DNA of 64,000 bases from Sporosarcina ureae (GCF_002101375.1 NZ_CP015207.1:558001-622000), one strand, 5' to 3'; shown: positions 26,004 through 34,790, counted from the first letter of the stretch. Notes: a model not told the origin generated them from the letters alone. Numbers and translations are program-made.

Positions 26004-26747
26004 TTAGCCGAATCTTCCGCCTGTCACGTGTAAAATATCCCCCGTTATGTAAGAGGAATCATCCGAAGCGAAAAACATCACCGCATTTGCGACATCTTCC
26101 GTCGAGCCAACACGCTTAATCGGAGAATCACGTTTTTGAAGCTCTTTAATCTTTTCGCATTTTGGATGGTCCCGTAAGGCGTTCGTTTCAATCAGACCCG
26201 GCGCTACAGCATTCACTGTAATATTGTGCTTGCCCAACTCCTTTGAGAGCGCTTTCGTAAGGCCAAGAACACCAGACTTTGCAGAGGAGTAATTGGCTTG
26301 TCCTGGATTCCCCAAATACGCACGGGAAGTAATGTTGACAATTTTCCCGTATTCTTGGGAAATCATATACTCAGCCGTATACTTCGCAAAAAGGAAGGAA
26401 CCTTTTAAGCAAACATTTATAACAAGATCCCAATCTTCCTCTTCCATTTCCGTGATTCTTGCATCACGGACAATTCCCGCATTGTTCACTAAAATATCAA
26501 TCTTGCCAAACTGTTCCTTCGTTTGTTGTACGACAGCGATAACTTCGCTTTTTTGTGAAACATCTGCCGGCATGGAATGGGCGTTGAAACCATCTACTTG
26601 AAATTCCTTCACCGTCTCTTCACATGACGTTTCATTAATGTCGGTAATAATGACTGTAGCGCCTTCGGTAAGCATTTTACGAGCAATTTCTTTACCGATT
26701 CCATCCGCTCCACCTGTTACAATTGCAACCCGATCTTGAAATCTCAT
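26004..26747 (-). CDS. Short-chain dehydrogenase, first gene of cluster 2
   Basis: A 247-residue SDR with TGGADGIG cofactor loop (9-16), NNAG (about 86), ITSRAYLGNPGQANYSSAKSG containing the catalytic Ser-Tyr-Lys, and a SYITGDILHVTGG end. The Asp in TDINE after beta-2 points to NAD+. Role: 3-hydroxyacyl-CoA dehydrogenase or a related alcohol oxidation. The start is ATG 26745-26747, eight bases from GGAGGGG; the frame is open further upstream but lacks a ribosome site. As the promoter-proximal gene, divergent from the regulator at 26900, it is likely the first cistron of the long minus-strand transcript. Confidence 0.88.
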   Translation of the reverse strand: MRFQDRVAIVTGGADGIGKEIARKMLTEGATVIITDINETSCEETVKEFQVDGFNAHSMPADVSQKSEVIAVVQQTKEQFGKIDILVNNAGIVRDARITEMEEEDWDLVINVCLKGSFLFAKYTAEYMISQEYGKIVNITSRAYLGNPGQANYSSAKSGVLGLTKALSKELGKHNITVNAVAPGLIETNALRDHPKCEKIKELQKRDSPIKRVGSTEDVANAVMFFASDDSSYITGDILHVTGGRFG

Positions 26748-26834
26748 TATAAAACCCCTCCCTACTTTACTATTCACCTCATTTTACTGCTTCCCAAAAA
26801 GATCAACCATGTCAATTGACTACAATGTTTGTTT

Positions 26835-26851
26835 GAATTATTGTATAATTC
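26835..26851. promoter_or_regulatory. Palindrome with -10-like core between cluster 2 and its regulator
   Basis: GAATTAT-tgt-ATAATTC, perfect 7-bp arms, encloses TATAAT (26844-26849) reading on the plus strand, about 50 bp before the regulator start. A TTGACT lies 22 bp upstream of that hexamer, too far for an ideal sigma-A promoter. The symmetric element is a candidate operator controlling one or both divergent genes. Confidence 0.4.
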
Positions 26852-26899
26852 ATACTAATACATAGATTCCGAAATAAAAGTAATGAAGGGGGATATCCA

Positions 26900-28786
26900 A
26901 TGACCACAAACGAAATCAGCTACAACGGTTTTATCGAAGAGCTTTTTCCGCTTATCCAAAGCAGTCAGTATGATGAAAATGAATGGGAAACTTTGAAAGC
27001 GAGGCTCCATGTGTATTACAAAGACGAAAAATTGCATTCCCACTTTTACGCACTTCAATCTTTGAAACAAAAGGCGGATTTCTTGAAATTCTCAACGAGT
27101 ACGTTTGAAATCCTTCATCAAATTAATTTGGAAGTCGCCTCTCTCGCTCCGCTAACTGACATTCTAAATTTAAGCGCAACTCGTTTATTGAATACCTCCA
27201 AAGCGCACTATGTCCTCATCGGAATGATTGATCACGAGAAATCAAGCATGCGCATTGATGCAGTCGCAGGGGAAGAACAGTCCGACTTGTTGTGTTTTGA
27301 GGAACCCTTAGATTCAAAGTTCCAAATGGAACTGGCAGACAACAAAGAGGCTTTCATCTTATCGGATATCGCTGAACACTCCTCTTTTGAATACACTTTA
27401 TTGCAACGCCTGGCGGAGAAAGACATCGTATCCCTCATCTGTTCGCCTTTAATCGCCAACGGGGAACGGATCGGCGTTGTCTTTTTAGCCCGGACCACTA
27501 CGTATCATTCAAAGCAGCCATTATTGCAAATGCTCAATCACTTTTGTTACCAGACAGCACTTGCCATTTCAAACGCAAAACTGTATACGAATGAAGTTCG
27601 TGTGAGTAAGCTACACGACGAACTCTTTGAAGAAGCACTCAATAAGGGCGGTAACGAAGGAATATTACAAAGAGTGGCCAATTTCATTGAGGAATCAATT
27701 TTATTGCTTGACGAGTTTGGAAACTCCATTTATGAAGCTATGCCTCGAAACCACGCATACAACAAAGACCATTTCAATCATGTGGAACTGTATAAACGCA
27801 TCCTTCATTCAAAAAATATTCATCAAGCCTTTTTTGAAGTATCGAACAACGGCCAAATTTATTCCGTTTTCACCATCACGTTGCATAATCAGACCGTCGC
27901 TTATTTAATTCTTGCAAAAAAAATGAATTCATATGATCCATTGAGCATTGTCGCAATCGGACAAGCAAAAAGCGTCTTGGCACTGCAAATAAATCAGGAA
28001 AAAACAAGCATTGAAGTCGAAAACCGATTACGCCAGGACTATCTGCACGATTTGATATCAGGCCTGGAAACAGAGGAAAATCTTATTCGAAGAGCACGTT
28101 ATTTAAATATCTCTTTCGAAAAGACGTATTCCATTCTTGTTTTAAGCCCGAGAAAGAACGAAGTGGATGATACACAACAATCAAATCGAATTCTTGAAAG
28201 GTTTAGTTACATGATCGATCAAGAACTATTGCCACTCAGCATGATCCAAGGCCAGAAAATAATTCTTGTCACACCTGACGAGCATATTCGCACCGTCACG
28301 AACTTCGTGCTCCACTATACGGAGGAAAAGCATCCCGATTTACACTTCCGTGTAGGTATTAGCAATCCCATTCTACAAACAAAAGAATACCTTAGAGGAT
28401 TCAACGAAGCCAAAAAAGCCTCTGAATTCGCTCATTCTTTCCAATTCAATGCACCGATTGTCCATTTCAAGGAACTCGGTATTATCGGGTTGTTATTCAA
28501 TACGGAGAATCCCGAATACATGAAAGAGTTCATGGACCGTTACTTAGGAAAAATCATCGAATACGATCTCCAAAACAAGTCTGAATTACTAAAAACGTTA
28601 GAGGTTTTTTTAGATAACGAATCCGCTATCCAGCATTCCGCTAAAGAGCTCCATATCCACTACAACACTCTTCGGTACCGGTTGAATCGAATCGAGGACA
28701 TCCTAGAGATCGATCTAACGCATACACAATACCGTCTCAACCTTCAAATCGCCATCATCATTCATCGGCTCGTTAAACAAGAGTGA
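26900..28786 (+). CDS. GAF-domain PucR/CdaR-type transcriptional regulator of cluster 2
   Basis: A 628-residue cytoplasmic regulator with an extra helical N-terminus (about 1-75), a GAF domain (about 80-225; ICSPLIANGERIGVVFLAR), a CdaR-type middle region (PDLHFRVGISNP near 490) and a C-terminal PucR helix-turn-helix (IQHSAKELHIHYNTLRYRLNRIED, about 575-598). It is the same architecture as the protein at 9221 and likewise divergent from the first gene of a catabolic cluster, so it probably activates cluster 2 on binding a pathway metabolite. GAAGGGGG precedes the ATG by six bases. A strong hairpin terminator follows the stop. The effector is unknown. Confidence 0.88.
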   Translation: MTTNEISYNGFIEELFPLIQSSQYDENEWETLKARLHVYYKDEKLHSHFYALQSLKQKADFLKFSTSTFEILHQINLEVASLAPLTDILNLSATRLLNTSKAHYVLIGMIDHEKSSMRIDAVAGEEQSDLLCFEEPLDSKFQMELADNKEAFILSDIAEHSSFEYTLLQRLAEKDIVSLICSPLIANGERIGVVFLARTTTYHSKQPLLQMLNHFCYQTALAISNAKLYTNEVRVSKLHDELFEEALNKGGNEGILQRVANFIEESILLLDEFGNSIYEAMPRNHAYNKDHFNHVELYKRILHSKNIHQAFFEVSNNGQIYSVFTITLHNQTVAYLILAKKMNSYDPLSIVAIGQAKSVLALQINQEKTSIEVENRLRQDYLHDLISGLETEENLIRRARYLNISFEKTYSILVLSPRKNEVDDTQQSNRILERFSYMIDQELLPLSMIQGQKIILVTPDEHIRTVTNFVLHYTEEKHPDLHFRVGISNPILQTKEYLRGFNEAKKASEFAHSFQFNAPIVHFKELGIIGLLFNTENPEYMKEFMDRYLGKIIEYDLQNKSELLKTLEVFLDNESAIQHSAKELHIHYNTLRYRLNRIEDILEIDLTHTQYRLNLQIAIIIHRLVKQE

Positions 28787-28794
28787 TGGAAAAA

Positions 28795-28840
28795 AATAGA
28801 GAGTGGAGGAATGAATACATTCCCACTCTCTATTTCTATT
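28795..28840. terminator. Bidirectional terminator between regulator and TRAP genes
   Basis: AATAGAGAGTGG (28795-28806) pairs with CCACTCTCTATT (28823-28834); A-run on the left and T-rich on the right. It separates the convergent regulator gene and dctM, and can serve both. Confidence 0.8.
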
Positions 28841-28875
28841 TGTCTGAAACAAGTATTTCTCCACATTTGTCTTCA

Positions 28876-30171
28876 TCACATTTTGGATGGTAAAAACAAT
28901 GCGATCTCAGGGAAGAAATATAAGATGAGAATCATAACAAAGATTGGAATAATGAACCGAGCCGCACCTTTAAAGATGGTTTCGAGTGAATAATCGGAAA
29001 CACCTTTCAATACATAACAATTCATTCCAACAGGTGGTGTGATTAAGCCTAATTCAATGATCAATACGATTATCACTCCGAACCAAATCAAGTCCATATC
29101 CATCGCTTGAATAATCGGTAAAATGATCGGAATTGTAATAACAATCATTGCCATGGAATCCATGAATGCACCAAGAATGAGATACATGACAATGATCAAC
29201 ATAAAAATCACAAAGTTCGGCATCGATAGTGAATCGATAAAATCCGCCATCAGCATCGGAACTCTTGTAATCGCAAGAAAGTAATTCAAGATGAATGCAG
29301 CCAGTATAATGGCAAATAAAAACCCTGTCGTTTTTAACGTATTGGATGCGGACTCGATAAAATTCTTGAACGTCAATTTCCGATTGAGCAACGCGATGAG
29401 CATTGCTCCAAATGCACCTACTGCAGCGGCTTCCGTCGGGCTGAATAGACCGACATACATCCCCCCGATGACTAGCGTGAACAATAATATAATCCATGTC
29501 ATCGATTTGAGCGAGTTAATTTTTTCTTTCCACCCACCCCCCGATGCTATAGGGGCGATGTCCGGATTTAACAGCACGGAAATATAGACCGTAAGCATAT
29601 ATAATCCGGTTAACATGATACCTGGAATAATCCCGGCAATGAGCAACTTACCAATCGATTGCTCGGTTAACATACCGTACACGATAAATGCCGTGCTCGG
29701 TGGTATGAGAATCCCCAACGTACCGCCTGCAACAATTGTCCCAGCGGAGAACGAGTCTTTATATCCGAATCGATCCATTTCCTTCGATGCAATCGCACCC
29801 ATCGTTCCAGTAGTCGCCAAGCTAGAGCCTGAAGCAGCTGCAAAAATCGCTGATGCACCGATTGTTGCTAAACCGAGCCCCCCTCTTAGGCGTCCCATCC
29901 ACAATCGGAACATCTTAAACAGCTCATTACTAATTCCTGAAACGAAAAGCAATTCCCCCATCCATATGAAGAGCGGAATCGTCGTTAATGTATAGCTAAA
30001 ACTATGATCCCAAATAATGGTCTCAATCGCGGTAGTGAGTGTTTTCCAACCTTTTAAATAATAGATACCGAGAAAAGCCGGAATCGCCATGGCAATAGCA
30101 ATCGGAAGTCGCAAAAACATGAGGATGAACATGACCACAATGCCCATTAATCCAATCATCTCTATAGTCAC
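28876..30171 (-). CDS. dctM: TRAP transporter large permease subunit (DctM)
   Basis: A 431-residue integral membrane protein with about a dozen hydrophobic helices. The family's conserved FLGIYYLKG near the start, SGSSLATTGTMG (about 118-129) and the LIPPSTAFIVYG re-entrant segment (about 163) are present. It forms the ion-coupled translocation pathway of a tripartite ATP-independent transporter and takes an organic acid from DctP. The start is GTG 30169-30171, six bases behind AGGAGG and one base after the dctQ stop; a TTG earlier in frame overlaps dctQ. The cargo is not predictable from DctM; its neighbours suggest the carboxylate degraded by cluster 2. Confidence 0.9.
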   Translation of the reverse strand: MTIEMIGLMGIVVMFILMFLRLPIAIAMAIPAFLGIYYLKGWKTLTTAIETIIWDHSFSYTLTTIPLFIWMGELLFVSGISNELFKMFRLWMGRLRGGLGLATIGASAIFAAASGSSLATTGTMGAIASKEMDRFGYKDSFSAGTIVAGGTLGILIPPSTAFIVYGMLTEQSIGKLLIAGIIPGIMLTGLYMLTVYISVLLNPDIAPIASGGGWKEKINSLKSMTWIILLFTLVIGGMYVGLFSPTEAAAVGAFGAMLIALLNRKLTFKNFIESASNTLKTTGFLFAIILAAFILNYFLAITRVPMLMADFIDSLSMPNFVIFMLIIVMYLILGAFMDSMAMIVITIPIILPIIQAMDMDLIWFGVIIVLIIELGLITPPVGMNCYVLKGVSDYSLETIFKGAARFIIPIFVMILILYFFPEIALFLPSKM

Positions 30172-30172
30172 A

Positions 30173-30670
30173 TTACCCCTCCTTTCCGGCAAACAAAATA
30201 ACGATGGAACGGATGAACTTCAAAAGTACTTCTAGCCCCCACATCGTGAAACCTAATGCAATGATGAATCGAAACGGAAAATGTGGGACGCCAAGCAAAT
30301 CCGTCGTTTTTATATTCCCCGTCATCGAATTCAATCCAATGTTTAAGCTTACCCATCCAATGAGGAGACAAATGATAAACGTGAAAAGATAGCTGATGAC
30401 ATCTGTGAATTCTTGTATTTTTTGGGGTAACCGATCGACAAGCAAACCGATTGAAATATGTGCATCTCTTTTTTGTGTGTATGCTAGCGCGAACATAATC
30501 AACACAACCATGCCTAGTTGCATAAATTCAACATCCCCCACTACAGGAGCTCCCAATTTGCGACTGATGACTGCATATGTCGTAAAGATCATCATACTCG
30601 TCATTGTGAGAATCGCTATCCACTTTCCAATTATCGTTAAAAAACCTATCCATTTTTCCACAATTCCCAT
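30173..30670 (-). CDS. dctQ: TRAP transporter small permease subunit (DctQ)
   Basis: A 165-residue membrane protein with four predicted helices (about 10-32, 48-66, 90-112, 130-152), the DctQ topology. GDVEFMQLGMVVLIMFALAY carries the conserved acidic residue after helix 1-2, and RDAHISIGLLVDRLP is the characteristic loop following it. It links DctP docking to the DctM channel. GGAGGTGA stands ahead of the ATG. The intergenic gap to dctP (67 bp) holds a hairpin, and dctM follows after one base, so DctQ and DctM are coupled while DctP can be made in excess. Confidence 0.88.
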   Translation of the reverse strand: MGIVEKWIGFLTIIGKWIAILTMTSMMIFTTYAVISRKLGAPVVGDVEFMQLGMVVLIMFALAYTQKRDAHISIGLLVDRLPQKIQEFTDVISYLFTFIICLLIGWVSLNIGLNSMTGNIKTTDLLGVPHFPFRFIIALGFTMWGLEVLLKFIRSIVILFAGKEG

Positions 30671-30692
30671 TCATTTCACCTCCGTATAGAAA

Positions 30693-30723
30693 AATATGTC
30701 TTGATTGTTAACCAAGACATATT
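30693..30723 (-). other. Intercistronic hairpin between dctP and dctQ
   Basis: AATATGTCTTG (30693-30703) and CAAGACATATT (30713-30723) form a perfect 11-bp stem with a 9-base loop. It has no T-run, so it looks like an mRNA-stabilising or attenuating element that lets the periplasmic-type binding protein be more abundant than the permeases. Confidence 0.6.
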
Positions 30724-30737
30724 ATGTTCCTTTTGAG

Positions 30738-31817
30738 TTAGAAAGGTAGTTTTAATCCAGCTTCAAGAAGCATGTCATTAAAATCTTCCATCATTTGGTC
30801 ACCAGGATACCCTTTCGCATTCGCTTCTTCCACCCATTCATCCCAAAGCGTTTTTGCAGAGGCTTTAAATTTCGCTTCTTCTTCAGGAGCTAATTCAATG
30901 ATCTCTCCCTTACCTTCAATTAACTTGCCCAGTTCGACATAGGCTTTGTCTAATTCCTTTTTGTGCGTCTCACTAAACAACTCAGCCAATTTTGGCCCAA
31001 GCACTTCGTCAAACATTTTTTGCAAGTCTTCGGGCAGCGATTCATAGTAATCTTTGTTCATGATTGGTATAACAGGCGTAACGGTTGTCCCCATTTTCAA
31101 GACATATGGTGCCACTTCGTAGTATTTATGACCCAAAACACCGATTGTCGAATAGAAAGCAGTATCCAAAGTACCTTTTTGCAAAGCTTCGTACGTTTCA
31201 TCCAACGGAATCGATACTGGAACACCGCCCCATGCTTCTACGAGGGGGACATCCGATTTACCTTGGACTCTCATTTTCAATCCTTTTATGTCTTCAATTT
31301 TTCTAACTGGCTTTTTGGAGAATAAATTATATGGATCTGTTACAAAGCTTCCACCTAAATAATGAACTTCCTCTTCAATCGCATCGACAGCGTATTTTTC
31401 CCCGAACTTCGTCATGATTTCACTGCCTATCGTAGAATCTGGGAAAGCGAACGGTAAATTCCCAATCGTATAAGGGAAGAAGATACTATCAAAATAATAA
31501 GTTGAAATGACCGGCGCTAAATCGGCTATGCCGCCTTGAGTATCCTCAAAAGCTGAAGTCGCCTTCCCCAAAGTCCCTCCATGAAATACATTCACCTTCA
31601 CCCGTCCATTTGTTTCTTTTTCCACAAATTCCGTCCACGGTTCATAAACGTTGTACACATAGTGATGCGTGGAAGGCTGGATGTTACTGACGTTCAATTC
31701 GTAGACTTTTTCAGTGTTTGTACCATTTGTACTTTCTGAACTACTGTCCTTTTCAGTATTACAAGCACCAAGAATTAATATTAACACCAAGCTTAACATG
31801 CCAAAAATCTTTTTCAT
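30738..31817 (-). CDS. dctP: TRAP transporter solute-binding lipoprotein (DctP)
   Basis: A 359-residue extracytoplasmic binding protein. MKKIFGMLSLVLILILGACN is a lipoprotein signal with lipobox LGAC at about 16-19, so it is anchored outside the membrane. The conserved DctP segment GLKMRVQGKSDVPLVEAWGG (about 172-191) contains the Arg that salt-bridges the substrate carboxylate, followed by PLDETYEALQKGTLD. AAAGGAG eight bases upstream places the start at ATG 31815-31817 rather than further upstream. A near-consensus cre lies just before the ribosome site. Substrate class: an organic acid, identity unknown. Confidence 0.9.
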   Translation of the reverse strand: MKKIFGMLSLVLILILGACNTEKDSSSESTNGTNTEKVYELNVSNIQPSTHHYVYNVYEPWTEFVEKETNGRVKVNVFHGGTLGKATSAFEDTQGGIADLAPVISTYYFDSIFFPYTIGNLPFAFPDSTIGSEIMTKFGEKYAVDAIEEEVHYLGGSFVTDPYNLFSKKPVRKIEDIKGLKMRVQGKSDVPLVEAWGGVPVSIPLDETYEALQKGTLDTAFYSTIGVLGHKYYEVAPYVLKMGTTVTPVIPIMNKDYYESLPEDLQKMFDEVLGPKLAELFSETHKKELDKAYVELGKLIEGKGEIIELAPEEEAKFKASAKTLWDEWVEEANAKGYPGDQMMEDFNDMLLEAGLKLPF

Positions 31818-31840
31818 CTGTACCACTCCTTTTCCAATGT

Positions 31841-31856
31841 AAGTAACCGCTTTCAT
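31841..31856. promoter_or_regulatory. cre-like site in front of dctP
   Basis: On the minus strand ATGAAAGCGGTTACTT matches WTGNAANCGNWWNCAW at all fixed positions but one (A to T near the end). It ends 24 bp before the dctP ATG. It predicts carbon catabolite repression of the transporter, parallel to the cre at 9049. Confidence 0.5.
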
Positions 31857-31868
31857 TCTTAGTTCAAA

Positions 31869-32339
31869 CTAAAAGTGCAAATCGCCTTGCAACATCTTCT
31901 TTGCAATTATTCTTTTTTGAATCTCGGTTGTCCCATAAGGAATACGCATCATCCTTGCCCATCTCCATGCTTTCTCAAGTTTCAATTCATTTGTTAATCC
32001 CATCCCTTCGTGAATTTGCATGCATTTATCAATCACCCTTTGTGCCATTTCCGTACAGAATGCTTTGATTATCGAAATTTCCTTGATTGGTAAATCGGAT
32101 TGATTTTCCATCTTCCATGCACAGTTTAACAATATATTATGTCCGGCGTAAATATCAATTGCACATTCAGCTAACATCTTTGGAATCGCTTGGTGATTTC
32201 CAATTGTCATACCGAACGTTTTGCGTTCATTTTCCAACTCACGTTTATATTTTTCTTGATGTGGGACAACTTCCGTTTCAATAAATTTGTTCAGTGCCGA
32301 AATTATTTCTTTCACTCCATAATTTACAGTGAAGTCCAA
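31869..32339 (-). pseudogene. Acyl-CoA dehydrogenase with internal deletion
   Basis: A 156-codon frame whose first ~38 residues (FIETEVVPHQEKYKRELENE) are the N-terminal helix of an acyl-CoA dehydrogenase and whose remainder (KTFGMTIGNHQAIPKMLAE to GTTEIQKRIIAKKML) is the C-terminal helical domain. The roughly 220-240 residues between, including the FAD/substrate beta-domain with the TEPxxGSD motif, are absent, and the junction is in frame. The C-terminal Glu position reads IPYGTTEI, with Tyr. It starts at TTG with no good ribosome site. It cannot be a working dehydrogenase; it could still be expressed as a small helical protein. It shares the minus strand with dctPQM. Confidence 0.75.
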
Positions 32340-32591
32340 ACAGAATTTATCTCTTGAATTATCAAACTATCCTTACCTACAAATGAATTCTACAGAGTAA
32401 GAAATGACTCTTCTACGTCAAAAACAAACAAATATTATCATCTCATTTGTAGGGTACATACATAAGTAAACAATTAGAAAACTTATCCAATCGGAGAATA
32501 AATTTCGATCGGGTATGAGTAAAATGTTTGTGGGTGGATAAATGGAGAGGAAACCAAGCGTTTGCGTAGTAGATTTAAAAGCACGAAAAAA
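32340..32591. other. Intergenic stretch, no gene seen
   Basis: AT-rich DNA between the deleted dehydrogenase gene and the tRNA terminator. No open frame with a ribosome site, no repeat and no clear promoter hexamers were recognised. It would be the inner edge of the putative island. Confidence 0.5.
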
Positions 32592-32640
32592 AAAAAGAAC
32601 TACAAACGTTGTTACAACGTTTGTAGTTCTTTTTAATTTC
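32586..32640 (-). terminator. Terminator of tRNA-Arg
   Basis: Long perfect stem (32592-32610 with 32616-32634, loop GTTAC) read on the minus strand from the tRNA, followed by about twelve T residues. The core arms are AGAACTACAAACGTT and its complement. Confidence 0.92.
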
Positions 32641-32666
32641 CTAACTACTTAAAAAAGTCTTAATTA

Positions 32667-32740
<74 letters not shown>

Positions 32741-32769
32741 AAACACCTGCAACCACAGGCACAAGAACT

Positions 32770-32798
32770 ATTATATGCATAATCCAAAGATAAGTCAA
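32770..32798 (-). promoter_or_regulatory. Sigma-A promoter of tRNA-Arg
   Basis: On the minus strand TTGACT (32793-32798), 17-bp spacer, TATAAT (32770-32775), ending 29 bp before the tRNA 5' base. Near-consensus strength fits a stable-RNA gene. Confidence 0.85.
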
Positions 32799-32813
32799 CA
32801 CTATTTCATAAAA

Positions 32814-33305
32814 CTATTTATTTAATATTATTTCGTCTATTATGTCGTCGTTCATACTATAAAAACTTACAGTATAAACATCAGTGATTTCAATGACTGC
32901 GTATGTTGCTTCCCTTCCACCACGTGGTTGGGTCGTGCTTCCCGGATTAACAAACAATACACCGTTGATCATCTCCGCACCATATAAATGAGAATGTCCG
33001 AATAATGCAATGGTTGCTTGTTGTTCAGCTGCTGCGTAAGAAAGGGTAAGCATAGAGCGCTTGACGTCGTGCTCATGGCCGTGGACGATGAATACAGTCT
33101 CATCGCCCATCTTTTGTACAATGCTCGCTGGAAATTGATCATCACCGTCACAGTTACCACGAACAATATGGATTCCATTAAGCAATGGATCATTTGCCAA
33201 TAATTCACTATCACCACAATGGAATATTGCCTCTGCTTGCAATGTTTTAATCTGCTTCACTGTATTTACATCGCCATGTGAATCACTTAAAACAAGTAAC
33301 TTCAT
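32814..33305 (-). CDS. ysnB: YfcE/MJ0936-type metallophosphoesterase
   Basis: A 163-residue calcineurin-like phosphoesterase. Metal ligands are visible in order: LSDSHGD (7-13), FHCGDSE (about 30-35), VRGNCD (GNCD variant of GNHD, about 50-55), VHGHEHD (about 75-81) and LFGHSH (about 105). It hydrolyses phosphodiesters in vitro in related proteins; the physiological substrate is unknown. Its ATG overlaps the rdgB stop (ATGA), so it is translationally coupled. It is the last gene of the rph-rdgB-ysnB operon, the same order as in B. subtilis. Gene order is conserved up to this point and breaks after it. Confidence 0.9.
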   Translation of the reverse strand: MKLLVLSDSHGDVNTVKQIKTLQAEAIFHCGDSELLANDPLLNGIHIVRGNCDGDDQFPASIVQKMGDETVFIVHGHEHDVKRSMLTLSYAAAEQQATIALFGHSHLYGAEMINGVLFVNPGSTTQPRGGREATYAVIEITDVYTVSFYSMNDDIIDEIILNK

Positions 33306-33916
33306 TTCATTTCACCAAACTTCGCAATAAATTCTGGTAGCCGTTCTTTTAACTGAGCTAAAGCCGCTCCGCGATGAGAGATGGCACTTTTCTCTTCTGC
33401 AGATAACTGTGCCATGGTCTTTTCTTTACTAGGCACATAAAATATTGGATCATAGCCGAATCCATTCGTTCCTTGTCGATGATCTGTAATGAAGCCTTCA
33501 CAGCTACCGGAATAAGTAGTTGTCTCGATAGTAGGACCCGCAATCGCTAGAACGCACCGAAAACGGGCTTGACGCGCCGTTTCAGGTACTTCTACAAGAT
33601 TAGCTAGCAACTTATCGATATTCGCTTCATCGTTCGAAGGCTCGCCTGCATAGCGTGCAGAGTAGACACCTGGCTCACCATTCAATGCATCAACTTCTAG
33701 CCCACTGTCGTCTGCAATTACTACTTTCCCTAGTAAATTTGCAACAGTCTCAGCTTTTAGTATGGCATTTTCAACGAAAGTGGTACCCGTTTCTTCAACA
33801 TCAATCGATTCTTCGATATCCTGCAATGTCAACACCGTGATACCTAAAGGGCGAAAGAGAACTTCAAAGTCTTTCGCTTTACCTGTATTATTCGTTGCGA
33901 TTAATACTTCTTTCAT
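33302..33916 (-). CDS. rdgB: RdgB/HAM1 non-canonical purine NTP pyrophosphatase
   Basis: A 204-residue house-cleaning enzyme that hydrolyses dITP, ITP and XTP to the monophosphates, keeping deaminated purines out of DNA and [16 protein letters not shown] (6-18) is the N-terminal phosphate-binding motif, [15 protein letters not shown] (about 67-81) holds the catalytic Asp, and GYDPIF and ISHRGAAL complete the family signatures. It overlaps rph by ATGA upstream and ysnB by ATGA downstream, so all three genes are coupled. The length is standard. B. subtilis orthologue name ysnA. Confidence 0.95.
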   Translation of the reverse strand: MKEVLIATNNTGKAKDFEVLFRPLGITVLTLQDIEESIDVEETGTTFVENAILKAETVANLLGKVVIADDSGLEVDALNGEPGVYSARYAGEPSNDEANIDKLLANLVEVPETARQARFRCVLAIAGPTIETTTYSGSCEGFITDHRQGTNGFGYDPIFYVPSKEKTMAQLSAEEKSAISHRGAALAQLKERLPEFIAKFGEMK

Positions 33917-34671
33917 TGCGCCTCGCCTACCTGTTGCCCAATCTTATCCGCCAACTCGCCTAATACTTCTTTTTGAATTGCAATCAATTGTTCAATTCCC
34001 GATTCAGCCAATGTCAATAAATCATTCATTTCTGCTCGGGAAAAAGTAGCTTCTTCACCCGTCCCTTGGAGTTCCACGAATTGGCCTTGTCCTGTCATCA
34101 CCACATTCATGTCGACGTCGGCAGAAGAATCCTCTACATAGTCAAGATCCGTGATCAATTGACCGTCAGCTAGTTTACCAACACTTGTAGCAGCTAAGAA
34201 GTCACGAACGGGGAATACAGGCAATTTCTTTTCGATTTGCAATTTATTTGCTGCAATGACCAATGCAACGAATGCACCTGTAATCGAAGACGTCCGCGTT
34301 CCGCCGTCTGCCTGAATGACATCACAATCGATCCAAATTGTCCGCTCACCTATAGCATCCAAATCAACGACTGCACGCAAAGCTCGTCCGATTAAACGCT
34401 GGATTTCCATCGTACGACCGCCTACTTTACCGCGGGATGATTCACGGATTGTCCGTTGTCCTGTAGCCCGTGGCAACATGGAATATTCAGCTGAGATCCA
34501 CCCTTTTCCACTATTACGCATAAACGGCGGTACCCGATCTTCAATCGTCGCTGTACAAATCACTTTAGTATTGCCAACTGAAATCAGTACGGAACCTTCT
34601 GGATGTATCAAATAATCTTTCTCTATCGTTACTGTACGAATATCTTCTGTTGCTCTTCCATCATGTCGCAT
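33913..34671 (-). CDS. rph: Ribonuclease PH
   Basis: A 252-residue phosphorolytic 3'-5' exoribonuclease that trims tRNA 3' extensions. [14 protein letters not shown] opens the RNase PH fold. [20 protein letters not shown] (about 73-92) carries the phosphate-binding Arg residues, and [16 protein letters not shown] (about 116-131) has the catalytic Asp and substrate loop. GGAGG eight bases upstream selects ATG 34669-34671; the frame extends eight codons further without a ribosome site. First gene of the rph-rdgB-ysnB operon; a terminator of racE lies upstream. gerM, which sits between racE and rph in B. subtilis, is absent here. Confidence 0.95.
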   Translation of the reverse strand: MRHDGRATEDIRTVTIEKDYLIHPEGSVLISVGNTKVICTATIEDRVPPFMRNSGKGWISAEYSMLPRATGQRTIRESSRGKVGGRTMEIQRLIGRALRAVVDLDAIGERTIWIDCDVIQADGGTRTSSITGAFVALVIAANKLQIEKKLPVFPVRDFLAATSVGKLADGQLITDLDYVEDSSADVDMNVVMTGQGQFVELQGTGEEATFSRAEMNDLLTLAESGIEQLIAIQKEVLGELADKIGQQVGEAQ

Positions 34672-34754
34672 ACAATATCCTCCATTTTGATTCAATTATT
34701 TAGTGTGACGTACTCATCAAATCTACGTTCAATCCATCTTACCATATTCACAGC

Positions 34755-34790
34755 AAAAAACCCGAAAACGATGTACAGTTTTCGGGTACT
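34755..34790 (-). terminator. Terminator of racE
   Basis: ACCCGAAAAC (34760-34769) and GTTTTCGGGT (34778-34787), followed on the minus strand by TTTTTTG. It lies 14 bp past the racE stop. Confidence 0.9.

Noticed and set aside
26816-26849. TTGACT...TATAAT as a sigma-A promoter for the regulator at 26900
   Set aside because: The spacer is 22 bp, too long for a normal sigma-A promoter; only the -10-like palindrome is kept as a candidate element.
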